Of a stretch of DNA of 64,000 nucleotides, positions 47,592 through 56,574 are shown one piece after another (positions within the stretch are counted from its first letter, which is position 1; every line of letters starts with the position of its first letter). The stretch spans positions 124,001 through 188,000 of the forward strand of contig JADJDP010000050.1 in the NCBI GenBank assembly GCA_016702645.1. Direction: 5' to 3'. Both the position numbers and the translations under genes were made by a program. The notes beneath the pieces are model-generated. The model did not search any database. It worked only from the letters and a program-made list of their open reading frames with translations, and was not told where the DNA came from. The DNA comes from Flavobacteriales bacterium (GTDB taxonomy: Bacteria; Bacteroidota; Bacteroidia; Flavobacteriales_F; PHOS-HE28).

Positions 47592-48152
47592 ATGGAGCGG
47601 ATGAAATTCGCGGTGCTTGACGTGGAGACCACCGAAGGCGACCCCACACGAGGACGTGTGATGGAAGTAGCTGTGCTGGCCCTCAACGGCAGCGAAGAGC
47701 GCTTGCGTTGGGACAGTTTGGTGCATCCACGATGCCGGGTACCGCACTTCATGCAACGGCTCACGGGTATCGATGACCGCATGTTGCGCGATGCCCCTGC
47801 TTTCAGTGGAACCGTGCGGACGCTGGAAACGCTCACGCAGGACCGGATCATCGTAGCGCACAATGTTCGTTTCGATATGACGGCCCTCGCCCACGAATTC
47901 GCGCGCACAGGACTGGTCTTCGAGCGCAGCACGCTTTGCACCGAACGCCTCGGTCGTCGGCTCGTGCCGAATTTGGAACACTACAATCTTGGCAGCTTGT
48001 GCCGCTACTTCGGCATCAGCCTGGTGGGCGCTCACCGAGCCATGGCCGACGCGGAGGCCACCGCCGAACTATTGAAACAGTACCTCGGCCATTTCGGATC
48101 CGATGAAGTGATGGCATCCGTGGTGCCGATCACCCGGGCAATGCGGGCCTAG
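47592..48152 (+). CDS. DnaQ-family 3'-5' exonuclease
   Basis: A 186-residue DEDDh exonuclease: FAVLDVETTEGDP carries the first Asp and Glu, RIIVAHNVRFDMTALAHEF the second Asp, and SLVGAHRAMADAEATAEL the His and final Asp. It could be a proofreading subunit or a stand-alone nuclease; no polymerase-binding tail is visible. Upstream in-frame residues look unreliable, so ATG 47592 (or 47601) is taken. Its stop shares a CTAG with the convergent small membrane gene. Confidence 0.9.
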   Translation: MERMKFAVLDVETTEGDPTRGRVMEVAVLALNGSEERLRWDSLVHPRCRVPHFMQRLTGIDDRMLRDAPAFSGTVRTLETLTQDRIIVAHNVRFDMTALAHEFARTGLVFERSTLCTERLGRRLVPNLEHYNLGSLCRYFGISLVGAHRAMADAEATAELLKQYLGHFGSDEVMASVVPITRAMRA

Positions 48153-48436
48153 GTCAAGAGCCAGTTCGTAGCCCAGAGGATCCACATCAGGATCGCGCAG
48201 ATGGTACCGACGAGCGCCAGTCGTGCTCCGATCGTGGCACGCTTAACGCTTTTCCCGGTATAGCGCAGCAGGTGCTTCGCAGCGCGACGCTGGCCCCAGA
48301 ACCCGAAGACCATGGCGTAGACACCGATCACGATCGCCAGCGAACACAGATGCCGGGTGAAGGCCAGCGGAATGCTCAGGCCACCGAACACCAGCGCGAC
48401 AGTACTCAAGGGAAGGTTCTTCTCCTCCTGTTTCAC
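48149..48436 (-). CDS. Small DUF4190-like membrane protein
   Basis: A 95-residue protein with a GTG start overlapping the coaE stop (GTGA). The sequence MKQEEKNLPLSTVALVFGG, FTRHLCSLAIVIGVYAMVFG and ARLALVGTICAILMWILWATN gives two to three membrane helices, the DUF4190 layout (small inner-membrane proteins with no known reaction). Frame upstream is coaE, so the GTG start is well fixed. Convergent with the exonuclease, sharing a CTAG at the stops. Confidence 0.8.
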   Translation of the reverse strand: MKQEEKNLPLSTVALVFGGLSIPLAFTRHLCSLAIVIGVYAMVFGFWGQRRAAKHLLRYTGKSVKRATIGARLALVGTICAILMWILWATNWLLT

Positions 48437-49023
48437 GAGGCCACCAATTTCAGAAGTTGACCATGGATCGCGAGCACCTGTGGTATCAACAGCTCCGATC
48501 CGTCGTTCTTCACCGTGAAGTGAGCGATGCGCAGCCGATCCTCTTCGCTGGCTTGGTGACGCGTACGGGTACGAACGGCCTCTTCCTCCACCCCATCGCG
48601 TTCCATCACCCGCTGGATGCGGATGGCTTCCGGACAACTCACCGTGACCACACGATCGAAGGAGCGGTATCCATCGTTCTCCGCCATGATCGCCGCTTCC
48701 ATCACCGCGTATGGAAAGGTTTGCTCATCAGCCCAAGCGGCGAACGCCTTCCGCACGGCTGGATGGACCATGGCGTTGAGCGCGGCGATCTCCTCATCGT
48801 TCCCGAAAACCTTGGAAGCCAACTGCGTACGGTCCAACGCTCCGTTCGCGTAGACTTCCGCACCGAAGCGGGCCATCACGGCATCGCGCACCGCTGCGTC
48901 CTGTTGCATGAGCGTCTTCGCTTCCGCATCGGCTTCGAAAACAGGGACACCCAGCACCTGAAGCATGCGTGCAACAACGCTTTTGCCGCTGCCAATGCCC
49001 CCAGTGAGCCCTACCCGCAACAT
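48433..49023 (-). CDS. coaE: Dephospho-CoA kinase
   Basis: A 196-residue kinase for the last step of CoA synthesis, phosphorylating dephospho-CoA at the ribose 3'-hydroxyl. The P-loop is LRVGLTGGIGSGKSVVARML, followed by GVPVFEADAEAK, VHPAVRKAF and FDRVVTVSCPEAIRIQRV. The start at 49023 is set by family length. Fifth in a block of genes that is conserved in Bacteroidota (LeuDH-nusB-DUF1573-yajC-coaE). Confidence 0.96.
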   Translation of the reverse strand: MLRVGLTGGIGSGKSVVARMLQVLGVPVFEADAEAKTLMQQDAAVRDAVMARFGAEVYANGALDRTQLASKVFGNDEEIAALNAMVHPAVRKAFAAWADEQTFPYAVMEAAIMAENDGYRSFDRVVTVSCPEAIRIQRVMERDGVEEEAVRTRTRHQASEEDRLRIAHFTVKNDGSELLIPQVLAIHGQLLKLVAS

Positions 49024-49079
49024 GGTGTGCCACGGGTTGACCTCAAGTTCACATGAGCACTTGCCCACATGGTCACAGG

Positions 49080-49409
49080 CTATTGTGCCTTCGCGGTCGC
49101 TTCCGTCAACTGCTGCGTGTTGTCCATGGCGATGGCGCTCCGCTCGAAGCGCAGCTTCACGTTGCTGTCCACTTCCAGCAGGATCGTAGTGTCCGCAACT
49201 TCAACGATCCGGCCGTGGATACCACCGATGGTCACCACGCGGGCACCCTTCTGCAGCGACTCGCGGAATTTCTTGGCGTCCTTGGCCTTCTTCTGTTGCG
49301 GTCGGATCATGAAGAAGTAGAAGACCACCATGAGGAGGCCCATCCTGATCCAGAATTGGGGGCCGCCACCGGCTCCGGGTTGTGCTTGAAGAAGGATGTT
49401 CGCGTTCAT
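49080..49409 (-). CDS. yajC: Preprotein translocase accessory subunit YajC
   Basis: A 109-residue protein with one membrane helix (RMGLLMVVFYFFMIRPQQKK), then the basic, cytoplasmic KKAKDAKKFRESLQKGARV and VTIGGIHGRIVEV domain of the YajC family, an accessory part of the Sec translocase with SecDF. Linked to coaE downstream and DUF1573 upstream on the same strand. Confidence 0.95.
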   Translation of the reverse strand: MNANILLQAQPGAGGGPQFWIRMGLLMVVFYFFMIRPQQKKAKDAKKFRESLQKGARVVTIGGIHGRIVEVADTTILLEVDSNVKLRFERSAIAMDNTQQLTEATAKAQ

Positions 49410-49460
49410 GGTTGATCGGTTGCTGGGATTGGTCCACCGGTGAATGCCGGGTCGTCGTTG

Positions 49461-49934
49461 TTACTTGGCTGGTAGTGGGCCCACCACTTCGCCCACGAGC
49501 GTTAGCACAGTGCTCGGTGGGTCGGTGTTGGCCACCACTGTGATGGTCTTATGCTGCATGCCGGTGCGCCCCTCGCTGTCGAAGCTCACGGTGATCTCAC
49601 CGCCTTCGCCGGGTTTGATGGGATCCTTCGGCCAATCCTTGCCTACGGTACAACCACAAGTGCTGCGCACATCGCTGATGACCAGCGCGCTCTTGCCCGT
49701 ATTGCTGAAGGCGTACCGCTTTTCCACACGAGCTCCCTGAATCACTTTTCCCATGTCCTGTTCCGAAGAAGCGAAGGTGAGTTTCGGCAATTCGTCCGGA
49801 TCGACGTTCTCGTACCCCGACCTGGTGAACGTGATATGTTCCGTGGATACTTCATCCCGCTCACTGTGGTCCGTGAGCTGACAACCCAGGAACAACAGCG
49901 GAAATGCGGGAATGAAGAACAGTGAGCGGCGCAT
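49461..49934 (-). CDS. DUF1573 lipoprotein
   Basis: A 157-residue lipoprotein with SPII leader ending FPLLFLGC. The body is the DUF1573 Ig-like fold: TFASSEQDMGKVIQGARVEK, YAFSNTGKSALVISDVRSTC with GCTVGKDWPKDPIKPGEGGEI, the usual CGC-x-[VT] motif, and VVANTDPPSTVLTLVGEV. The family is widespread in Bacteroidota and its function is not established. It starts 3 bases after the nusB stop, so it shares that transcript. Confidence 0.9.
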   Translation of the reverse strand: MRRSLFFIPAFPLLFLGCQLTDHSERDEVSTEHITFTRSGYENVDPDELPKLTFASSEQDMGKVIQGARVEKRYAFSNTGKSALVISDVRSTCGCTVGKDWPKDPIKPGEGGEITVSFDSEGRTGMQHKTITVVANTDPPSTVLTLVGEVVGPLPAK

Positions 49935-49937
49935 GGT

Positions 49938-50888
49938 TCAGCTTTCCAGAAGTCCACGTCCGACTTTTCGGATACGTCCGTCCGCCTTCATCTCGATGAA
50001 GATCTTGTCCAGGACCCCATTGATGAAGTTCTTGCTCTTGGGCGTGCTGTAGGCCTTCGCTATCTCGATGTACTCGTTCAGTGTCACCTTCACGGGGATC
50101 TGGTCGAATACGCGCACTTCCGTAAGCGCCATTTTCATCAGGATCATGTCGGTGTAAGCGATGCGATCCGCTTCCCAGTTACTGGCCTTGGCCGCGATCA
50201 GCTCTTCGTGCTCTTCGGAGAGTTCAATGACCTTGCGGAACAGCAGGGTCACGAAGTCCGTTTCCTCCTTGGGATCGAGCGAGATCCCCCCGAGGAGTTC
50301 ATCATCGCTGCTCTGCTCGTGCAATTGCTCCAAACTGCGTTTCACCAGCGAAGCAGCGAGGTCCATGTCCTCCATCCAATAGATGCTCCGCGTTTCGAAC
50401 ACGTCCTGAAGATGTTCGTCGTTGGCGATGCGCTCACTGAAAAGCCACACCGCAAAATCCCTGTCCTTGGCGAAGGATGGCTCCGGATCGGCCATGTACG
50501 CCAGGTACTCGGGGCATTCTTCCAGCGCCTTGAACATGCCGGTGAAGAGCTCGTGGTTCCCCACCCAGCTGATCCGGCGCCGCTCACATTCCACGCGAAG
50601 ACTATCGTTGTCCGCGACCGCCCGCAGGATCGCGTTTTCCACCAAGCGACGGCTGGGGTCGAGGTTGTCCGCCGTGGGCAGGTGCTTCTTCTTGCGCTCT
50701 TCCATGCGCAATTCCGCAACGTGGCGCAATTCGCCGAACACCAGCAGCAACGACAGGAATAGTTCCTGGGTGCGCTCGATGCCTTGGTAGAGTTCGCGCT
50801 CGGGCTTGGCGACACTCGCGTGCTCTCCTTGCCAGAAGGCATAGAGGGACTGGAAGACCTTGATACGTAGATAGCGCCTGTTGAGCAT
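49938..50888 (-). CDS. nusB: Transcription antitermination factor NusB, long Bacteroidota form
   Basis: A 316-residue NusB, longer than the ~140-residue enterobacterial protein. The N-terminus RRYLRIKVFQSLYAFWQGEH matches the family start, but a large internal helical insert follows; the NusB core is at the C-terminus (ILMKMALTEVRVFDQIPVKV, LNEYIEIAKAYSTPKSKNFI, NGVLDKIF). Helps with rRNA antitermination with NusE. The start at 50888 is chosen by length; the frame is open to 51077. Five bases after the dehydrogenase stop. Confidence 0.93.
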   Translation of the reverse strand: MLNRRYLRIKVFQSLYAFWQGEHASVAKPERELYQGIERTQELFLSLLLVFGELRHVAELRMEERKKKHLPTADNLDPSRRLVENAILRAVADNDSLRVECERRRISWVGNHELFTGMFKALEECPEYLAYMADPEPSFAKDRDFAVWLFSERIANDEHLQDVFETRSIYWMEDMDLAASLVKRSLEQLHEQSSDDELLGGISLDPKEETDFVTLLFRKVIELSEEHEELIAAKASNWEADRIAYTDMILMKMALTEVRVFDQIPVKVTLNEYIEIAKAYSTPKSKNFINGVLDKIFIEMKADGRIRKVGRGLLES

Positions 50889-50893
50889 GTGGG

Positions 50894-51994
50894 TCAGAAC
50901 CGGAGCCCGGCCTCCCGGATGCTGCTGATGCGATGTTCCGCCGCCTGGTTTGCGGCGAGATAGGTTGGGATCGCCAATTCCGCGCTGGCCTTGAAGATGC
51001 GCAGTGCGGTAGCGTAGATGCCTTCGGTCTGGTTGAGCGCCGCTTTCCGGTTGTATCCTTTGCGCTCCCATGCGCAATTGATGATCCCACCAGCGTTGAT
51101 GAGGAAGTCCGGTGCGTAAAGGATGCCCTTCTTCATGACCGCCTTGCCGTGTACGCCCTCATCGGCGAGCTGGTTGTTGGCAGCACCAGCGATCACACTG
51201 CACTTCAGTCGTTTCAACGTATCGTCGTTCACAGTGGCACCGAGCGCGCAAGGTGAGTAGATATCCACGTCCAGATCGTACACCTCCTCTGGTTTCACCA
51301 AGGTGATGGCCGGGAATTCGGCCTTGATGGCGGCAAGCTTGTCGTCATGGATATCCGTGAGGAAGACGCTGGCACCATCCTTAACCAGAAGTGCTACCAG
51401 TCCTTTGCCCACGTTGCCTGCGCCCTGTATCGAAACCTTGCGACCGCTGAGGTCATCGCTTCCATAGGCGGTTTTGGCCGCGGCTTTCATTCCGCAGTAA
51501 ACGCCATAGGCCGTCACAGGGCTCGGATCACCGCTTCCTCCCATCTCCTCAGGAAGGCCCGCAACGTTCTTCGTTTCCTTGAGGATGTTCACCATCTCCG
51601 TGGTGCTCATCCCCACATCCTCCGCAGTGATGTACCTGCCGTTCAGGCTGTCCACGAACTGCCCGAAGCGGCGGAACATGGCCTCGGTCTTCTGCGTGCG
51701 CGCATCCCCGATGATCACCGCTTTGCCGCCGCCGAGGTCCAAACCTGCGAGCGAACTCTTGTAGGTCATACCCCGGCTCAGCCGAAGCACATCCTGCAGC
51801 GCTTCGGCCTCGGTCGCGTAAGGCCACATACGAGTGCCGCCGAGGGCCGGACCCAACGTGGTATCGTGTATGGCAATGATGGCCTTGAGACCCGTGGCCC
51901 GATCGAAACAGAAGAGGACCTCTTCATGATCGTGCTTTTCCATGCGGCCGAGCACCACTTCTGCGGAGCCTGCCTTCGTTTCGGTGTTGACCAT
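50894..51994 (-). CDS. Leucine dehydrogenase-type Glu/Leu/Phe/Val dehydrogenase
   Basis: A 366-residue amino acid dehydrogenase. Seen are AIIAIHDTTLGPALGGTRMW (substrate region), the catalytic-Lys motif LAGLDLGGGKAVIIGDART, the NAD site VSIQGAGNVGKGLVALL and CALGATVNDDTLKRLKC. Catalyses reversible deamination of branched-chain amino acids to keto acids with NAD. The start at 51994 uses the first Met fitting family length. First gene of the leftward operon, divergent from the ABC exporter. Confidence 0.92.
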   Translation of the reverse strand: MVNTETKAGSAEVVLGRMEKHDHEEVLFCFDRATGLKAIIAIHDTTLGPALGGTRMWPYATEAEALQDVLRLSRGMTYKSSLAGLDLGGGKAVIIGDARTQKTEAMFRRFGQFVDSLNGRYITAEDVGMSTTEMVNILKETKNVAGLPEEMGGSGDPSPVTAYGVYCGMKAAAKTAYGSDDLSGRKVSIQGAGNVGKGLVALLVKDGASVFLTDIHDDKLAAIKAEFPAITLVKPEEVYDLDVDIYSPCALGATVNDDTLKRLKCSVIAGAANNQLADEGVHGKAVMKKGILYAPDFLINAGGIINCAWERKGYNRKAALNQTEGIYATALRIFKASAELAIPTYLAANQAAEHRISSIREAGLRF

Positions 51995-52090
51995 GATACG
52001 GTGCGATCGTTCGTTTGGTGGTGTTCGTTGGAGAACGTTCGTCGCTTCGGTCAACCGGTCAACGCGTCCCGTCCCCTCCTCGCACCCGCC

Positions 52091-52098
52091 TACCTTTG
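52091..52098 (+). promoter_or_regulatory. Candidate -7 box TACCTTTG of the ABC exporter gene
   Basis: An exact TAnnTTTG match about 70 bases upstream of the exporter start, in the 167-base divergent gap. It implies a leader of roughly 60 bases. Confidence 0.45.
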
Positions 52099-52161
52099 AA
52101 GCGCTTTCGTAACGCTTACCCGGACAGGCCGGGCAAAAGTAGAAAGTTCCTCTCCCCGCCG

Positions 52162-54117
52162 ATGCGACCGTTACTGAAGCTGAACCCCTACTTCGCCAAG
52201 TACGCATGGCACCTGGTGCTCGGGACCGTCTTCATCGCGCTGAGCAACCTGTTCGCGGTTTACGCCCCGCAGGTCGTGCGCGAAGCGATCGACCTGATCA
52301 CCGAAGGTGTCCAGCAGAACGGCCTTCCCGCCGAACAACGCGGCCTCGTTGTGCCGGAAATGCTCGATCTATGGCTTGGTTGGACGGGTTTGGACCTCAA
52401 GGCGCGTGTGACCGAGTTGGGCACTGCGGCTGCGATCGCCAAGACCGTGGTATGGCTTGCGGGCATGCTGGCCATGCTCTACCTCGTTTTCGCCCTGCTG
52501 AAAGGCTTCTTCATGTTCCTGATGCGCCAGACCATCATTGTGGTTAGCCGCCTCATCGAGTTCGACCTGAAGAACAACGTCTTCGCGCACTACCAGAAGT
52601 TGGACCGCGGATTCTACAAGCGCAACAGTACCGGGGACCTCATGAACCGCATCAGCGAGGATGTGGGCAAGGTGCGTATGTACCTGGGTCCGGCCGTCAT
52701 GTACACGATCAACCTGGTCGTGCTCTTCGTCATGTGCATCGCCTTCATGCTCCATGTGAACGCCGAGCTCACACTGTGGACGCTTGCTCCGTTGCCCTTG
52801 ATGAGCGTGGTGATCTACTACGTGAGCGATGTCATCAATCGCAAAAGCACGGAGGTGCAACAGCAGCAAAGCCGTCTGAGCACCCTTGCACAGGAGAGCT
52901 TCAGCGGGATCCGTGTTCTGAAGGCTTACGCAAAGGAACCCATGGCGGTGGAACGCTTCCGGGAGGCCGCCGACGCATACCGCGTGCGGAGCCTCTCCCA
53001 AGCCAAGGTGGACGCGCTCTTCATGCCATCGATCATGCTGTTGATCGGATTGAGCACGGTACTCACCATCCTCATCGGAGGCATCAAACTCATCCAGGGG
53101 GACCCCACCGTCTCGGTTGGCAACATTGCGGAGTTCGTGATCTATGTGAACATGCTCACATGGCCCTTCGCTTCCGTGGGCTGGGTCACTTCGTTGATCC
53201 AGCAAGCCTCGGCATCCATGGTGCGCATCAACGAATTCCTGGATACCGAACCGACCATAACGGACAAGAATGTTCCGCTGGACCCATCAAGGGGCAATGA
53301 CCGGAATGCCATGGACCCCCCGTCCACTCTGCCGAAGGTGGCTCATCAGGACGAGGAGATCCACGGTGCCATCACCTTCAAGAACGTCACGTTCACGTAC
53401 CCGGATACGGGCATCAGAGCGCTTGATGGTGTGTCGTTCCATGTGCCCGCAGGAGGAACACTTGCCGTGGTGGGGCATACGGGCAGTGGCAAGAGCACAT
53501 TGATCGATCTGATCGGTCGACTTTACGACGCCGCGTCCGGCGAAGTGCTTATCGATGGTGTTCCGGTGCAGCGCATCAAGCTGGAGCGATTGAGAGGCCA
53601 ATTGGGTTGCGTGCCACAGGATGTTTTCCTCTTCAGTGACAGCATCCGAAACAACATTGCGTTCCGCTTGGACCGCAGCGAAGATCTTGACCGACGCGTG
53701 GAACAAGCCGCACGTGCGGCGCAGGTCCACGATGACATCATCGGCTTCCCGAAGGGCTACGACACCTTGCTGGGCGAGCGAGGTATCACGCTGAGCGGCG
53801 GCCAGAAACAGCGTGTGAGCATTGCCCGTGCCATTGTGGCTCGCCCTCGGATCCTGCTTTTCGACGATGCCTTGAGCGCGGTTGATACGGCCACCGAAGA
53901 GGCTATCCTGCGTGAACTGCGTGCCGTGATGAAGGGTCGTACCACGGTGATCATCAGCCACCGTATCAGTGCCGTTCGGGATGCCGACCATATCCTCGTG
54001 ATGGACCACGGCCGTGTGATAGAGGAAGGCAATCACGCGTCCCTGCTGGCCCACGGGGGGACTTATCACAAGCTGCACGAGGAGCAGCTCCTGGAGGAGG
54101 CTCGCGAAGCGCTCTGA
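52162..54117 (+). CDS. ABC exporter, fused membrane and ATPase domains
   Basis: A 651-residue MsbA/LmrA-type half-transporter. The membrane part (to ~residue 380) has helices at HLVLGTVFIALSNLFAVY, TVVWLAGMLAMLYLVF and MYTINLVVLFVMCIAFML. The ATPase has Walker A VVGHTGSGKSTLID (~437), signature LSGGQKQRVSIARA (~544), Walker B ILLFDDALSAVD (~564) and the H-loop IISHRIS. Likely a lipid or drug flippase; substrate cannot be read from sequence. The frame is open to 52015, but Met 52162 opens the first helix region. Confidence 0.94.
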   Translation: MRPLLKLNPYFAKYAWHLVLGTVFIALSNLFAVYAPQVVREAIDLITEGVQQNGLPAEQRGLVVPEMLDLWLGWTGLDLKARVTELGTAAAIAKTVVWLAGMLAMLYLVFALLKGFFMFLMRQTIIVVSRLIEFDLKNNVFAHYQKLDRGFYKRNSTGDLMNRISEDVGKVRMYLGPAVMYTINLVVLFVMCIAFMLHVNAELTLWTLAPLPLMSVVIYYVSDVINRKSTEVQQQQSRLSTLAQESFSGIRVLKAYAKEPMAVERFREAADAYRVRSLSQAKVDALFMPSIMLLIGLSTVLTILIGGIKLIQGDPTVSVGNIAEFVIYVNMLTWPFASVGWVTSLIQQASASMVRINEFLDTEPTITDKNVPLDPSRGNDRNAMDPPSTLPKVAHQDEEIHGAITFKNVTFTYPDTGIRALDGVSFHVPAGGTLAVVGHTGSGKSTLIDLIGRLYDAASGEVLIDGVPVQRIKLERLRGQLGCVPQDVFLFSDSIRNNIAFRLDRSEDLDRRVEQAARAAQVHDDIIGFPKGYDTLLGERGITLSGGQKQRVSIARAIVARPRILLFDDALSAVDTATEEAILRELRAVMKGRTTVIISHRISAVRDADHILVMDHGRVIEEGNHASLLAHGGTYHKLHEEQLLEEAREAL

Positions 54118-54186
54118 GCCTTCCTGGTACGAGAGCCCACCCCCTCACTGCCAGCCCCTTGCACTTGCGGGTGTGAACTTGCCTTC

Positions 54187-54194
54187 TATATTTG
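54187..54194 (+). promoter_or_regulatory. Candidate -7 box TATATTTG of the DUF3276 gene
   Basis: An exact match to TAnnTTTG, 35 bases before the DUF3276 start. A TTGC at about 54161 is in the right range for a -33 element. Confidence 0.5.
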
Positions 54195-54228
54195 GATGCG
54201 CCCTCTTCTTGTCCACGGGCGATGTGCC

Positions 54229-54597
54229 ATGAGCGATGATCGTGAAGACGTGTATTCCAAGGCCGTTCGGGCCGGAAAGCGGACCTATTTTTTCGATGTG
54301 AAGAGCACACGAGGGCGCGACCTCTACCTCACCATCACGGAGAGCAAGAAGCACACCCACGAGGACGGTACGGCGCATTACGACAAGCACAAGATCTTCC
54401 TGTACAAGGAGGACTTCGAGAAGTTCCTGGATGGGCTACAGGACGCTTATGGCGAGATCGATCGCTTGAAGTCCACCGGCGAGTACGGCAACGGCCCCGA
54501 ACCCAATTCGCGCCAGTCCTACGACCCAGGACAGGGTAGCGACGCTCCACCGTTCACCGATGTGAACTTCGAGGATCTGGATCGTAAGGACATCTGA
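54229..54597 (+). CDS. DUF3276 (PUR-alpha-like) nucleic-acid-binding protein
   Basis: A 122-residue protein with AVRAGKRTYFFDVKSTRGRD, LYLTITESKKHTH and KHKIFLYKEDFEKFLDGLQD: the single PUR-type repeat of bacterial DUF3276 proteins, a fold that binds single-stranded DNA or RNA. It is typical of Bacteroidota. The acidic C-terminal tail (FTDVNFEDLDRKDI) is also usual. Has its own promoter-like box. Confidence 0.9.
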   Translation: MSDDREDVYSKAVRAGKRTYFFDVKSTRGRDLYLTITESKKHTHEDGTAHYDKHKIFLYKEDFEKFLDGLQDAYGEIDRLKSTGEYGNGPEPNSRQSYDPGQGSDAPPFTDVNFEDLDRKDI

Positions 54598-54630
54598 GCG
54601 ACCGAGCCTCTTGGGTCCTGGTAGCCACCA

Positions 54631-56505
54631 TTACGGCTTCACCATCCCGCCTGCACCTTCTGGTAGTTCAACGCGGTCGTTGCTGAGGTCCATGTCAGCC
54701 AAGCGATGATGTGGGTCCAGGGTGATGGACGCAACGTTCGCCAATGTGCCCGGCAGGTTCAACGTGTATGTCGGATCGGTCCATTGCCAGGCGGACAGTG
54801 TGCTGAACGTTTCAGCCTCGCTGCCCGCGGGCTTGCTTCCGCGCATGAGCGAAAGCGGTATATGGTAGTTCTCGTGCGCACCATCACGCATCTCGATCTC
54901 GAGATCCACCGGCATCAGTTGATCGCCGTTGTTCTCCAAAGTGATGCGTAGTTCGGTCCCGACCTGCAGAACTTCGCGGATCCCATAGTCCAACTGGCGC
55001 GTTGTGTTGATCCACTCATCGAAGTACCAGTCCAGTTCCAAGCCGCTTTGCTTCTCCATGACCCGCTCGAAGTCGATGGGAGCAGGATGCTTGAACTTGC
55101 ACGCGTCGAAATAGCGCAGCATGCCAGCGTCGATCGTCTTCTCGCCCACCACGGCTCCAAGTTGGTGCACGAGCAGTTCCCCAAAGCTGTATGCGGTAGC
55201 CCCGTAAGCCGCATTGGTCTTGAAGTGGTCGGCATGGATGCTGGGTGCTTCCTGCTTGCCGCTCGCCACCAGTCCTCGATACCCTTCGATGGAACTTGCA
55301 TGCGGATCGTCGTCACCGCCGAAAAGTTCCTGCATCACTTCGCTGCTGGCGTACTCGGTAAATCCCTCGTCCATCCACGCGAAACGTCCTTCGTTGCTGG
55401 CGAGCACACCATAGTACCAACTGTGCACACTTTCATGCACGCTCACGCCGACCAAGCTGCCCAGTCGGCGCTTACCGGTGATCAAGGTCAACATGGGGTA
55501 CTCCATACCACCATCACCGCCCTGCACGAAGCTGTACTGCGGCCATGGGTAGGTCCCGAAGTGCTCGTTCATGAACTGAAAGCTCTTGATCATGTATCCA
55601 GGAAGCTGGTCCCAGGTCTCCTTCAGCGCTGGATCGCTCTTGCGGAAGAAGTGCAAGACAGGTCCACCGGGCACCTGATCGATGGTGTGAAGGAAATCGC
55701 GATCCGCAGCCCACGCGAAGTCATGCACGTTCTTGGCGGAGAAGCGCCACGTGAGCTTGTCACGCGCCGGTCGCTTCACCCCCTTCTTGCCGGTCGGGTA
55801 GCCATGACCGATCTGCTCCGGGTTCTGGAGCACGCCAGTGGCAGCAACCGTGTAGGCGCTATCCAGGGTGATGGAGAGATCGAAGTCGCCCCAAACGCCA
55901 TAGTACTCGCGGCCCACGTATGGGTAAGCATGCCAGCCTCGCTCGTCATATTCCGCGAGTTTGGGATACCATTGGGCCATGCTATAGGCCACGCCTTCGG
56001 CATTGTCGCGACCGCTGCGGCGGATCTGCACCGGTACCTGGCCTTTGAAATCGTAGGTGAGCGTGGTGCTTTTGCCAGGCAACAATGGTTGCGCAAGAAG
56101 AGCCTTGAGCACCGTGCCCATCGGTTCCAAGCCAACAGCCCTTCCGCCTTGGGCCATGCGCTCAACCACCAATTCACCCATTTCGGACTTGGTGAGTTCA
56201 GCGATCCGCCCACCCACCCGGCTGTCCGGGTCGGCGATCGTACGCGACCGTACGTCCATTTCACTTCCCGGCCTGAAGGCATTGAAGTAAAGGTGGAAGA
56301 AGACTTCCCGCAGCGTGTCGGGACTGTTGTTGGTGTAGACCAGTGTAGTGCTCCCGGTGAAGCGGTGGTTCCGTGTATCAAGCTCCACGCGCATATCGTA
56401 CTTCACACGCTGCTGCCATCCATCGCATTGGGCGCGAACAGCGGCAATTGAAACCAAGGTGAAGGTGAACGTGAGCGCGAGCGAGCGACAAAGGCTGAAG
56501 TGCAT
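54631..56505 (-). CDS. M1-family metallopeptidase (aminopeptidase-like)
   Basis: A secreted ~624-residue gluzincin. The leader LALTFTFTLVSIAAVRAQ is followed by the N-terminal beta domain (TLVYTNNSPDTLREVFFHLY). The zinc motif VGVSVHESVHSWYYG (His-Glu-x-x-His, ~residue 357) and the downstream Glu in WMDEGFTEYASSEV are intact, with a tyrosine-bearing segment later. C-terminal beta domain DVELEITMRDGAH-like sequence follows. M1 enzymes remove N-terminal residues; this Bacteroidota type often has a large C-terminal domain. The start is Met 56505, the frame opens from 56520. Confidence 0.93.
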   Translation of the reverse strand: MHFSLCRSLALTFTFTLVSIAAVRAQCDGWQQRVKYDMRVELDTRNHRFTGSTTLVYTNNSPDTLREVFFHLYFNAFRPGSEMDVRSRTIADPDSRVGGRIAELTKSEMGELVVERMAQGGRAVGLEPMGTVLKALLAQPLLPGKSTTLTYDFKGQVPVQIRRSGRDNAEGVAYSMAQWYPKLAEYDERGWHAYPYVGREYYGVWGDFDLSITLDSAYTVAATGVLQNPEQIGHGYPTGKKGVKRPARDKLTWRFSAKNVHDFAWAADRDFLHTIDQVPGGPVLHFFRKSDPALKETWDQLPGYMIKSFQFMNEHFGTYPWPQYSFVQGGDGGMEYPMLTLITGKRRLGSLVGVSVHESVHSWYYGVLASNEGRFAWMDEGFTEYASSEVMQELFGGDDDPHASSIEGYRGLVASGKQEAPSIHADHFKTNAAYGATAYSFGELLVHQLGAVVGEKTIDAGMLRYFDACKFKHPAPIDFERVMEKQSGLELDWYFDEWINTTRQLDYGIREVLQVGTELRITLENNGDQLMPVDLEIEMRDGAHENYHIPLSLMRGSKPAGSEAETFSTLSAWQWTDPTYTLNLPGTLANVASITLDPHHRLADMDLSNDRVELPEGAGGMVKP

Positions 56506-56574
56506 GGTGCAAAACAACACAGCCCCGTCGAATGACAGGGCATCTTGCCGGTTACAACGTTCACATGTTGGCGC

